Shown here one piece after another: positions 30,156 to 40,754 of a stretch of 64,000 nt of DNA. The number at the start of each line of letters is the position of its first letter. Within the stretch, counting starts at the first letter, position 1. This DNA comes from Nemopilema nomurai (Eukaryota; Cnidaria; Scyphozoa; Rhizostomeae; Rhizostomatidae). Under the pieces are notes generated by a model. It did no database searches. It saw nothing but the letters and a program-made list of their open reading frames with translations, and had not been told where the DNA came from. Both the position numbers and the translations under genes were made by a program. Location of the stretch: contig ML133442.1 in assembly GCA_003864495.1 (NCBI GenBank), positions 430,731-494,730 on the forward strand, in the 5' to 3' direction.

Positions 30156-30799
30156 CTGCAGCTCTTCAAAAGTAGAAAATACAAAAGATCTAAGTGATAT
30201 TAAAAACAAGACCTATAAATATTGGATGGGAATATTAGTTTGGGGTTGGAAAGCCTGGTGTGGATAACGGTGTGGTGAAATCTCTAGCGTGGGGATTACG
30301 AGCAGTTGGATTCTGATGCACTAGCAGATCTTCCATAAACACTTTGATAGTCAATAGATATTATGCTAAAATGAAAGTAATCAAATAAAGGAAGAAGGCA
30401 TTAAAATGAAGCTACAAGATGTATAAGCAGCTTTAATTCCATTAGACATTTAAATACAAAGAGCCGTGAGGGACAATTCTCGTGAAAAAGAGACACTGGT
30501 GATAGAATTGCAAAAATAATTCATAATGACTCTGTTACTTTGATTTAAAAAAAATTATTAATATGTGATTTTCATTTAATGAAAAGGTATGCATTGACTT
30601 CGAATGGCAAAAGTGTGGTGCGATGTTGAGATAAACACATGAGTTAATTGGGGAAAATCCAATGAAGGTCGCCTCTTGATAGAAGATGCACCAGACTATT
30701 TCTAGTGACTTTGGTAAAAAATGGGTAATAGGGCATTTGCATAGATTGTATAGCATTGTACGCATTTGAGGATGCATTAGGCAAAGCATGGCGTAGAAC

Positions 30800-30975
30800 C
30801 TAACAATGCATACCAAGCAAAGCAAAACATGAAACAACGTAAGACAAAGCATGCAACATAACACGAAGAATAACACAGAGCATAACATATAACATAGAAT
30901 ATAACATAGAATGTGACATGAAATATAATCTAGCATATAACATACAACATAACATATAACATATAACATAGCATA
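30800..30975. repeat. Low-complexity region rich in CATAACATA
   Basis: About 175 bp built of degenerate 9-10-bp units of the type cataacatat. Long open frames on the minus strand (rich in Cys-Tyr-Met-Leu) are products of this repeat and should not be annotated as genes. Confidence 0.85.
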
Positions 30976-31090
30976 AGATTTGTAACGCAAACGAAAGGAT
31001 TAGACTATGATCGATGTGATAAGTATGATGTAAGAAGAGGGTCAAATAGGAGGAGTACAAAGCGTATAATATTTTGGAAAGAAACGATTT

Positions 31091-31160
31091 AGCTGCCTGC
31101 ATTTAGCTGCCTGCATTTAGCTGCCTGCATTCAGCTGCCTGCATTTAGCTGCCTGCATTT
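31091..31160. repeat. Minisatellite, five 14-bp units, in the 3' UTR of the SOMP5-like gene
   Basis: Five head-to-tail copies of agctgcctgcattt; the third copy ends ttc in place of ttt. The array begins 9 bp past the stop codon of the minus-strand gene (TAG at 31172-31170), so it should be transcribed in the 3' UTR unless cleavage happens at once. Confidence 0.95.
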
Positions 31161-31169
31161 AGATGGATA

Positions 31170-34100
31170 CTACTTTATAAGTAACATTCCCATCACCGGT
31201 AAACTTTTGTCGCCATTATCGGCAAAACAGGCAGCAAAGTTACCGCATGATATGGGTTCAATGGCTGGGTTGCACAATGCCACCATGGTCGAGCCAAGCC
31301 CAATGTAGGATTCCGGGGTCAGGCAGTTCGCTTCCTGGTTTGCTACCAATCCAAGCCGGATCTTGAGCTCATTGCCATCGCCTTTGACGTTGAAGCCCTC
31401 GCGGTTGCAGTAGCTCTGTAAAGACGAGCCTAAGCTCAAGCCCCTCCACCCACTCTGCCCTACGGCCGTGGGGACAAACGTTTCGCTTTTAAAGATATCC
31501 TGCAAACTGACATTGCTGGACAAAGACGTATCGTTCAAGCTAAGGCCGGCCCATCTTGTGATGTTGTTGTCGTACATGCCGATGCAAATCTTCTCGAAAT
31601 TTTGCAGCCTGTATGCCGGAAATTTAGCCTCGGACGATGTAAATGATTTTAGACCCTCCTCTACGTTGTAATTATCGTCGTTTCCCCAAAGTAGGGAAGA
31701 AAACTCGAATGTATTCTAGAGAAAAGGATAAAGCGACAGTCAAATACTATGTATCCTAATCTTCAGTTTGAACTATCAAATGTACTTCTAGTTTGTAAGC
31801 GTTTAAAAATGGAACAATTTTCGATTTTTTTTCAAAATATTTTTATGCAGTGAATAGATCTGAAAACGGCTTGCTGCTTTACTTGGTCATAGTGCAAATA
31901 ACATGTTTAAAATGAATATAAGTACAATTAACAGAGACGATTACAAGTCATGGTATCAGATACAGTGCATTAAATGTGATGTAACGTACAATTGAAATTG
32001 CCAAGCAGGAAGAAAAAGCTGGTAAACATGACAATAAAAAACGTAGAAACAGAATTGTTGTTGGAAATCATATTCTTGTTGATAGAAAGACCTTGTTGAT
32101 CATCTTCAAAGAAACAATTACATGAAGAGGCGACCTAGCTTGCCCATTATACAAAATTGTCGTCACACTATGTTTTGGCGCAATCTGGGTTCCCCAAAAG
32201 GTGTTGCCCTATAGCCGAATCACAATTAATTTTGGCATTGCATCTTTTACAATTTCGACGCAGCCGCTCTCTTTCTGCTGAGGTTCGTTTCCTTACTCTC
32301 ACTGCATGATGGGTCGCCTTTTCATCTTGGTGTTTCAGAGTCTGTCTACAATTCTTAGCAAAATTCCATTCTATGTAGACAGAAAAAGCTCTTCTTTTTA
32401 CTCTGGATCTTCTAAACAGCGTGTGATTGGTCATTTACAGCCAATCGTGCACTCTTCTTACAATCCTCTAGTGTTTTCGATCCATCAATCTATTTTGTCA
32501 GCTTTTGGTCACTTAACGACGTTTGCATACACTAAGAAGTATCGGACGAAAAATTGCTTTAAGTGTGCGAAAGATATGATTCCGCTGTTTCTTACTATAG
32601 TGAAATTTCGCACCTCAAAACATTTGTTCAATTAAGCAAACCTTGTTTTCAACATCAAACTTATCCTTGTTTGATTACAGGTAAAACTTAAAGCTTCAAA
32701 TAACAGACTCTGCTTCTCTGTAAAAATTTATAACAGTTGCCTTTGGAAAGATGTATCATAGAAAATTTTCAAAAAATAAATAAATCCATTAAAGACTAAA
32801 ATAAAAAGGCGTATAATGCCCATGATGACGTAGGACGTACCAGGCTCCCGTTCATCTTTAAGGCCAGTGTCCATCCTCCTTCGCCGCAACCAGCCAATGT
32901 TTCCATTACGCAGTAGTGCTTCCCATGCTTAAGGTTATAAACTCCACTGACAGGGGCTGTGTTTTTGCGGAACGCATCCCTGCAGTCTTCATATTCTGTA
33001 TCAATGCAGAAGAATAAGAATATAGCATGTTCTACACGAGTTCAGAAAACCTGCAACAATGTTTTATGATAATGTTAGCAATATGCTAGAGCAGTTAGAA
33101 TAGGGTAGGAAGAATTGAATAACTACAGAAGTTCATTTACTTCAATGGAAGCCAATGCGAACAAAGTAGGTTGTCGTAATGAAAATGCGATAATGAACGC
33201 ACGAGTACTGAGATAAAGAGGTGAATTTTTAACGGTTTATGTGAAAAACCTTATAAAGAAATCATTGATCACTGGCATCCCAGAAGTTCTGGTATCCGCA
33301 TCGCTTCCTGCATGTCATCATTCTTAAAATTCCCCATTATCTCGGTAGATGTTAACGACATTAAATTTTCTTAATCAGCATAAATAGCTCTCGATCATTT
33401 CATTTTGGTGCTTGGTAGGCGGTTAAAAGATAAATGAAATCTCGAGCCACTGCATTACAGAACCTTGAGGCAGAGAGGAAAAATAGAGACTGAAGTGCCT
33501 TTTGATTGACAGTCTAGTACCAGATAAAAACGCAAGATGGCGACAAAGCATGCTGGTATCTACATCTGACACGTTTTTTCGTAGGAATATATAGCCCATG
33601 GGCATTACATGACGTTTTCACCAACAACACAGTAAAGAGTATTTCACTATACCAAGTACTGTCCTATTATACATCTAGGAATAACATGTTTAATTGCATA
33701 AAGATCTTGAGAGTAAACAACTTAACGGGCATTACTAAATAGAGAATGGATCTAGTATGAAAAAGAACGCAAGGACACGTACCTATTGGTGGTAGGGTGA
33801 TATTTACCCGCTGAAAAAAGAAGAACCACGTTCGATGATTAAGATTTCAGATCACTGACAGATGAGTTAAACGTGAAATCATTCTAACCTAGAATATGTG
33901 CATCTATAAATCAGAAGATAAGTCAAGTTTGCTGAAATTAGCTTTGATTCAATCAGAATGTTGGTTCATCTTTCATTCGATCTGAAAATTGATTAATTAG
34001 CTAAAAAGGTGATTGCAGTGCAGGGTAACTAGCATTCATCGGCCACTTTCGTCAAATTACGCAAACTGCGTATCTTACGAGACCATACAGAGTGTTCTCG

Positions 34101-34742
34101 CTAGACATTATCTCGGTGAAAAGCTGAAGAGTTAACGCATTCACTGCACTACAACTCCCTGCAACATCCTTAATCATAAACGGATCGCATAGCGCTTTCA
34201 TTGCATATCCCATTACAAACTTAATTCAATATTTACAACAGTAATTGCTACTTACAAGTAGTGCAGAGCAATACAAGGCAAAAACTTGCATCTGGAACCA
34301 ATAAATCCAAGTTAACTGTCGCCATTCAATGCCATTTAGATGATGAAAAGTAGAAAGATTATTGACTTAACATAACGAAAGCTTCACGGAATGCACTTAC
34401 TTTGAAGACGATCGCTTTCCACCCCGTCATACCCTTTACAGACTGGCAGGAACTTTCTTGTCCAGCTACGGCATAAACCTCGCAATTATCAGTGTTTCCA
34501 TCTAGAGCCCTAGATTGTCTGTAATTCAAAAGAGTGCATTGCTCATCCTTTAGACAACGGTGGTGACACTGAATTTCACTGGCAACAGAGAAGAGACTCC
34601 TTTCGAAGCTCGAGCATTCAAACTTAGCATCCAAGTACACGCTCTCAGCGTAGCCTTGATTTCTGTTGGGGTCTTGTTCTGCAAGAAAGACTCCAACTTC
34701 TGTTAGCAAGAGCAGAAATGAAAACTGTACTGACAGATGCAT
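31170..34742 (-). CDS. Secreted PAN/fibrinogen-like protein, coral skeletal organic matrix protein 5 type
   Basis: Four exons: 34401-34742, 33783-33810 (28-bp micro-exon), 32841-32995 and 31170-31715, all with GT-AG borders and continuous phase. The product is 356 residues. Residues 1-21 form a signal peptide. Residues about 35-114 form a PAN/apple-like module with six cysteines (43, 59, 63, 69, 87, 99). The micro-exon encodes RVNITLPPI. Then comes a fibrinogen-C-like half domain, with SGVYNLKHGKHYCVME and GGWTLALKMNG, and a cysteine-bearing C-terminal part holding several N-glycosylation sequons. This order matches proteins named 'uncharacterized skeletal organic matrix protein 5' from coral skeletons. 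The class is also common in non-calcifying anthozoans, so a skeletal role is not implied. Molecular function is unknown. Intron 3 carries a decayed mobile-element frame. Confidence 0.85.
32168..32608 (-). pseudogene. Decayed mobile-element open frame, copy B, inside an intron
   Basis: One reading frame can be followed for about 147 codons, interrupted by five stops. The N-terminal part contains LKAIFRPILLSVCKRR, shared with copy A at 29382. The C-terminal 88 codons are open and read RKRTSAERERLRRN followed by CKRCNAKI and IGQHLLGNPDC, a possible Cys2-His-Cys zinc finger after a basic stretch. It lies in intron 3 of the SOMP5-like gene, same strand. I infer a dead transposable-element gene because of the stops and the second copy; the superfamily is not recognised. 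Confidence 0.5.
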
Positions 34743-36940
34743 CTGTACTGTTGCTCTGTGTTGCTTTTGGCCTCTGGATTTGAAAAAATTTCCACCGACT
34801 TTGAAAAAATACGCTTAATGCAATGCTATTCTTGACTTTACATTTAAAGGTTCTAGATTGTTTTTCACTAGCATTAATCAAAACTCATCCCACTGGCTGT
34901 GATCATTTGTAGGCTTTTCACAGGTGTTGACAACAAAGATGGCGAAATTCTCACACAGCAACGTATCCAGGCAGATAGACAGTAGGTGTTGGTTAACGTG
35001 TTAGGAAAATACTGTGGCAGCAGATCTGTTTGGAATCATACTTAGATAACAGCATGGGCCAAGGCAAATGGCAAAGACCACACCGTACAATACGGTTGGG
35101 TGTATAGTTGTATCTGGGTGACTTTTCTTTAACTCGAAGGGTTTTGTGCTTGGGAGATTTGTTAGGATTTGAAAATCTTGCACACAGTGATAATAGATCG
35201 CCCAGGAAAATGTTTCCGATAAGAACGATGAAGACAACGCTCGTTAAGGCATCTTAAGCAACTGTGAAATTGTGGAGGGTGTTTGCTTAAACAAATTCTA
35301 AAGTAGCCTAACCACCTTAGTTTTAGGAATAAAGGTCGTGACCAGATGGGGAGACCGTCAGAAGTGTTTGTTCCCCACTAGCAACGAAACAAGGCAATCA
35401 CCCAGATCAGTGACACAAAACTAACAATTCTCAAGATGATGACATGCAAGAATGGCATGTTTGGAAAGTCGGTTTTTGGATTGCATTCTTGGATTGTTAT
35501 ATTATGCTTGAAGTGATCAAATACGGGACTAAGCAAATGCCGTAAGCTGTGTGCAGCCTTGGCACGTTACATATCTCACGTGATAGCCTTTCAGTCTTGA
35601 AAAGCACAGTAGACACCTACAAAACATTACCAACTAATGGAAAAACAGACTCATGACTATGGTATTATTCATTTCTTCTAGAACGAGCGAAGTTCCAGTG
35701 TGACACTGGGAAATTCAAATAGCACTGTAAATCCATTCAATGAAATATGATGAAGCGCATTTTGACACAAAATTCATGTTTTTATAAACCATCTTAGTTC
35801 GAGGGAAGACAATAAACTTAGGTACATGTAGTCACAACTCAATTCAACTCATATTAGTTATATCATGAAGGGAGAACTTGACGTAGGACAAGTAAATGTC
35901 ACAATAATGTCAAGATGGTCCAGCAATAGCTTGCACACTAATAGGGCAATTGGAATAAATGAAAAATGAATGCATAATTGTAAAATGACATCAACTCGTT
36001 TGACGCTTTTTAGTCAAAATTTTACTCCTCCGCACAAAATGAAGCTTCTTTTCAATACAAATATGAGTTTTTTGATGCTCTAAGAGAGTTTTAAAAGCTT
36101 GTTTCCGGTCTTTTGGGGAAATTTTGAAGGTGTGTGTTCAGTAGCACTCCTTGACCATTTTTGGAGTGCAATGGTGTTCAGTTGGAAATTTGTTAAAGTC
36201 ACATAGATATTTACAGAGAAGAACTCCCTTTGAGTAGGAAACCAAAAAAGATGTACAGGCTCATGATAGCTGTTTGATAGCTTAGAAATCTAAGGCCTCC
36301 TTTCCAAAATGAGATTCCCTATCATATTAGTTTAGGTCAAGCCTCCCCCTCAAAACCCCTCATGATTTATCACTAACAAATATTTATAAGAAACATTAGA
36401 ACCATCAAGGCAATAATCACTCAAGAGAGGTCTCATGATACTCTAGAAGGCCTTATTTTATTTAATCTTTTTCACTTCTGGAACAATGCTAAGTTTCTGA
36501 ATATGATTAATTGTTTTAAGGAGCATGCCTCTGCCATATGACATTTATGATATGTACCTGAATTATTTAAAAAAAGTACAAAGATGACAACAGGCAGAAT
36601 ATAAATCAAAGCCAGATGCATTCTTCACAAAAACTAATAGATTGATGTCAGGGCAAATATTATTACTTGATATTAGAAAGAAAGAGCAAATCACACAAAT
36701 GTATTGTATTGTGCATCTTACTTTACTTTTTTATAGGACATCTGACTAGACAAATTTAATACACACTATATGTACAACAAATATAACTGTAATAATAGAA
36801 ATAACTGTCACATTTCGTCCCCAATGATGGAAATTTGTTAACCCTAGTAATGCTTCACTTCCATTCAGAAATGGTTTAAAAATGGACAGGCACTTTGCAG
36901 ACCATGACAAGATTAACCAGCCTTCTTCCTTGCGTCATGC
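34743..36940. other. Intergenic, SOMP5-like promoter side and PCNP 3' side
   Basis: 2.2 kb with no recognisable gene. On the minus strand AATAAA at 36462-36457 is a possible PCNP polyadenylation signal, about 480 bp after its stop codon. No TATA box or other promoter element stands out for the SOMP5-like gene. Confidence 0.55.
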
Positions 36941-38911
36941 TCATTTGTCAGGGGGTTTCTCCAAATGTATTCTGGGCTTCATTTCACGGTCCCACAATCT
37001 GCTGCGGTTGATGAAACCTTGCTTTCCTTTATTGTATGAGTTAGGGCCTGCTGATGTTGGTGTTTCCCTTCAACAAGAACAAACTACCTAAAACTTTTCA
37101 GCAGGGCAGAAGGGTTCCTTTATAACTTTCTTTTCTTAACAAATTCATTAGAAATCTAATAAAGCAATATGCTCAAAAATTTTATTATGGGAAACAGTAA
37201 AATTCCTTTCATGCACTGCCCCTCAAATTAACCAATTAATTGATAACTCAATAACCAATCACTCATCATCAAGCTTCCATTACTGCTCAAAATCTACTTC
37301 TAGCTAATCTTCATCATCTTATGAACTCCTAGTCCCTTTATCACCAATGCTTTTTTGCATAATTATATATTTGCTGCTTGCATGTAACATCACATTTTTC
37401 CTTTACACAATCATTACAAGTCACCTGAGACAGGAATTGATTCAATTTTTTTGCCTTTTACCATTTACCCAAAGGTTTCAAAAATCTTTTCCCAGAAAGT
37501 CTATAAGAATAAAGGTTTAAAGGTCTCTTGTTCCTTCTAAAAATTAATATTAGTGGATTGTTGAATTATCAGCTTGAAAAAATTTAATCTAGAAAGCAGC
37601 CATATTAATTGACAAATCTAAAAGGGAATAGAAAAGCTTAATTTCAGAATGTACCTTCCCATATTTCTCATCCGCATCCTTGCTTCTTTGGGCATTTCTT
37701 CCTCTTCACTCTAGAAATTTAATTAGTTGTAATATAACTGGAAGAAATAAGTAAAACATTCTAAGTTTAGCATTATTTTGCTGCAGCTGTAACTTCTTTA
37801 AATAGGCTATGGGGGCTTTGACCTGGGAAAGTAGCATTCTATTTGAAGCATAGCAAAAATTGCTGAGCCCAAGTCAAATTGGATAAATGAGTTATCAAGC
37901 CTAGTAAGATTGAAATAAATTTAAAGTTTGCATAGCAAAAATGTTGTTATTAAATGTAAATATGTAGCAAAACATTACACCAGCAAGTGATGAAAAACTC
38001 ATGGCATGAGTTGAAAAAGCTTACATCAGAATCATCTCCAAATGCCTTTGCAACTGATCCTTTCTTTTCTTGCACATTTGATTCATTTTTCTCTTTTTCT
38101 TGCTAATTAGAGACAAAGTTTGAGATCATTTAAGCTTTACATATAACAACTACATCTACAAGATGATGTCTGGTAACAAGTTCAAAAGATAACTACAAGA
38201 TTTCGGTATCACAAATAGCATAGTTTTTACCTTTGAGGTGAATGCTAGTGAGACTCCAGAAGGAACTTTGCTAGGTCCTTTTACACTCTTCGGTTCTTTC
38301 TTTAATATCTGTTCAATATCATGCTTCCTTTTTTGGCCAATATTCAGCTTAATGCTGGTGCTCTTCTTTTGAAGTCCTAAACATCAACAGTAACTGGAGA
38401 GAATTAAGACCAGTAAGCTCTATTTGACATTGAACTAGATTTCCATAATCATCTTGAAATAAGTTTCAAAGAAATGATTCATTTTCATATTGGGTATTTA
38501 AAAAATTAACAAAGATCTTTCAGATCCCGTTTCTTTACTGTCAAATTGTGCAAATAACAAATAAAAGCCACTCTTACTTATTTTCAGCCCCCTATTTCAA
38601 AAAATTCCCTTATACACATTCCCTAACTTGTTGTCAAAATTATTATAACTATTTTCACCATATAAAATAAAGGAGACAAAGCAAAGTTTGCATTATTCAA
38701 AGTTATATTTAGAGTTTATAATTTAGGCTAAGCATTTTGGATTCTTTGCACAGCCAAGTAACGGGCGATGGGATAAACCACTTTTGCTCATGATCAGCAA
38801 AGTTTTAAGAATACCTTCCAGCATAACTTTTGGTTTCTCAGTTGAATTAGCGTCCTGATTATTCTCTCTTCTTGATTGTCCGTTCTCCTCAGTGCCATGT
38901 TTGTCCGCCAT
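36941..38911 (-). CDS. PCNP: PEST proteolytic signal-containing nuclear protein
   Basis: A small nuclear protein, in mammals ubiquitinated by UHRF2 and tied to cell-cycle control. Five exons: 38815-38911, 38231-38376, 38025-38102, 37655-37710 and 36941-37067; phases fit at each junction. The product is 167 residues, against 178 in human. The N-terminal half is hydrophilic and rich in E, N, S and K, consistent with PEST character. The middle holds TSIKLNIGQKRK and SVAKAFGDDSDSEEEEMP. The C-terminal half carries the family signature EARMRMRNMGRETPTSAGP, then NSYNKGKQGF and LWDREMKP. The start at 38911 is a strong MADK context (aaaATGGCG). The family assignment is firm; the function in this animal is inferred. 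Confidence 0.93.
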
Positions 38912-40754
38912 TTTCTGACAACAATGGCTCTCTGCTCCTACACAGTGACAAAACCAATGCATCAGCGGCATGTCCTTATCAAATCTTCCCAGTACCGTAA
39001 ATCCTCGAACATCTAGTTTGAAACTTATAGGGTTTATAGGGCATCTAGTTTGAAACTAAAGCAGTGACTTAAAAATAACGATGCTTAGAAATAATAATAA
39101 TAATGAATCATGACCAGTATCTCCACAGGGTGGCTCTTCATCTGGTCGTTAAATACTACACGATGTAAAGGATTAAAATAGTTTAAATATCATAAAATGT
39201 ACAATGGATATAAAAGTTAGGTTCTTCTCTTTATGGATCAAATTAAAAGTCTCTTTTTTGCTTCAGTAAGAAAATATTCTTTAGATTTTGATGAGAATTC
39301 GGCTTTCGTTTCTGAATTTCTTATTGCATTTGGCATCTTGTTAAAAATTTCAGCTGCACTGTTCCTCAAAATTTTAGAATTTGTTGTAGTTGCAATTTGT
39401 GGTGCAGAGTTTGATCTTAGATGTTTGTTGTTTTCTTTAAATGACGTTTTATCATGACCATTAACTTTCCAGTAATAGTTATTCGAAGCATGGATACAAT
39501 CTATCTAGAAAAAGTACTTATGTGGACACTTGAACATAAACATATTCATTCTTGTATAATATTTTCACATAGTCACCTACACTCGCTGAATATTCGTAGC
39601 TGGCATACCATCTTTCATCCGATGTATAAACAGAGGCGTACCGTGGGGGTCGTGGGGTGCAAGCAACACCCCTCCTCTTTAAAGAAAATTACCCTCTTCA
39701 AAAATTCATTTTTGCTTTCTTTTTGTTCGAGGCTAGGCTTTTGAAAAAACAATTTAAACAATGCTTCGTAGGTATATAAAATTTTATCCCAAAAATTTTG
39801 TCATTCAACACTACTAAGTTTTACACGAGAAAGATAGCCCAGTTGTAAAAATTGCCTAGTGTATTGGCGCACATATCATAACAAGAACTTAGACAATGCT
39901 GACAGCGCAATGTATACAGGACGAAAACATATGCAAAATGTTCAAAGAATGTTTACAAAGACAACTATTTTAGTCAGATACTCTTTGCAATTGGTTGCAC
40001 GTTGCCAGTTACGTCATCAGAGTGCGAATGGGGCCTTTTTGGTTGTGAGAGGTTGAGAACGTGACTAGTATCCTGCATGAACTTTTAGCTAATTACGAGA
40101 AAGCATAGAGATCATTTTTTGCATTACATCCGAGGAAGATTCACGAAACTAGTTAATTTTCAGTTGAAGTTTACCTTTCATTTGATTTACCTTGATTTAG
40201 GTTCAATACATTTTTCCAGGAATATTCCTCGAGTTCATTTATTTGAGGAGTATATAATGAAATTTTCATTAATTTTTTCCCTTTTAATGAGAACAACTCA
40301 ATCGACTATCAGAAATCGTTAAAAGGTGTGTGTTTGCAGCCTCATGTTGCGGACCTTTCTCAAAGCCGATCTTTAACTTGTGTTGCAATTCTGTTTATTG
40401 TACTGATGGTCAGTTTTAATGATTGATGTTATAAATTCGACTTGGGATATGTGTAAATATGATAGGTTTCACGAATTCGGAGCGTGTTTTAGCTACATTC
40501 AAGAAAATAATACTTATTCAGGGGTTGAATAACGGACACTTTGTGCATCAAGCTTTCAATCTATCATTACTTCATTCATCCATATAGTCTACTGAAAAAT
40601 TGCAGTCTAAAGGTAACTAGAAGTATTCATTGGCAGAGACGAAGTAAGCAATCAAGAAATGCATTTTCTCAGCAACTTGATCAAAGGAATAACATTTTCA
40701 GTAATTTGAATTTCATTTAAGTTTAGACAGCATTAGGATATCTGACAGTCTGCT
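38912..40754. other. Intergenic between RIOX2-like and PCNP
   Basis: 1.8 kb. Contains the reverse-transcriptase remnant at 39238-39504, a GC-rich stretch near 39630-39680, and a TTTATT at about 40392 (AATAAA on the minus strand), a candidate poly(A) signal for the RIOX2-like gene. A 16-bp motif, catctagtttgaaact, is duplicated near 39010 and 39043. Nothing else is recognised. Confidence 0.55.
39238..39504 (-). pseudogene. C-terminal remnant of a non-LTR retrotransposon reverse transcriptase
   Basis: An 88-codon stretch with no start codon, ending at the stop 39240-39238. It reads HLRSNSAPQIATTTNSKI and then AAEIFNKMPNAIRNSETK, the layout of the C-terminal tail of LINE-type reverse transcriptases (basic segment, then 'W/FN.LP..IR....  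FK..L'). No catalytic part is present upstream, so it is a 5'-truncated, dead copy, as is typical of LINE insertions. Assignment rests on the look of the motif only. Confidence 0.5.

Noticed and set aside
30535..31102. Open frames of 151 and 100 codons on the minus strand, rich in Cys, Tyr, Met and Leu
   Set aside because: They are translations of the CATAACATA low-complexity tract, with no domain or splice context.
38723..38971. 82-codon open frame over PCNP exon 1
   Set aside because: It starts upstream of the good MADK start and runs through the donor at 38814 into intron.
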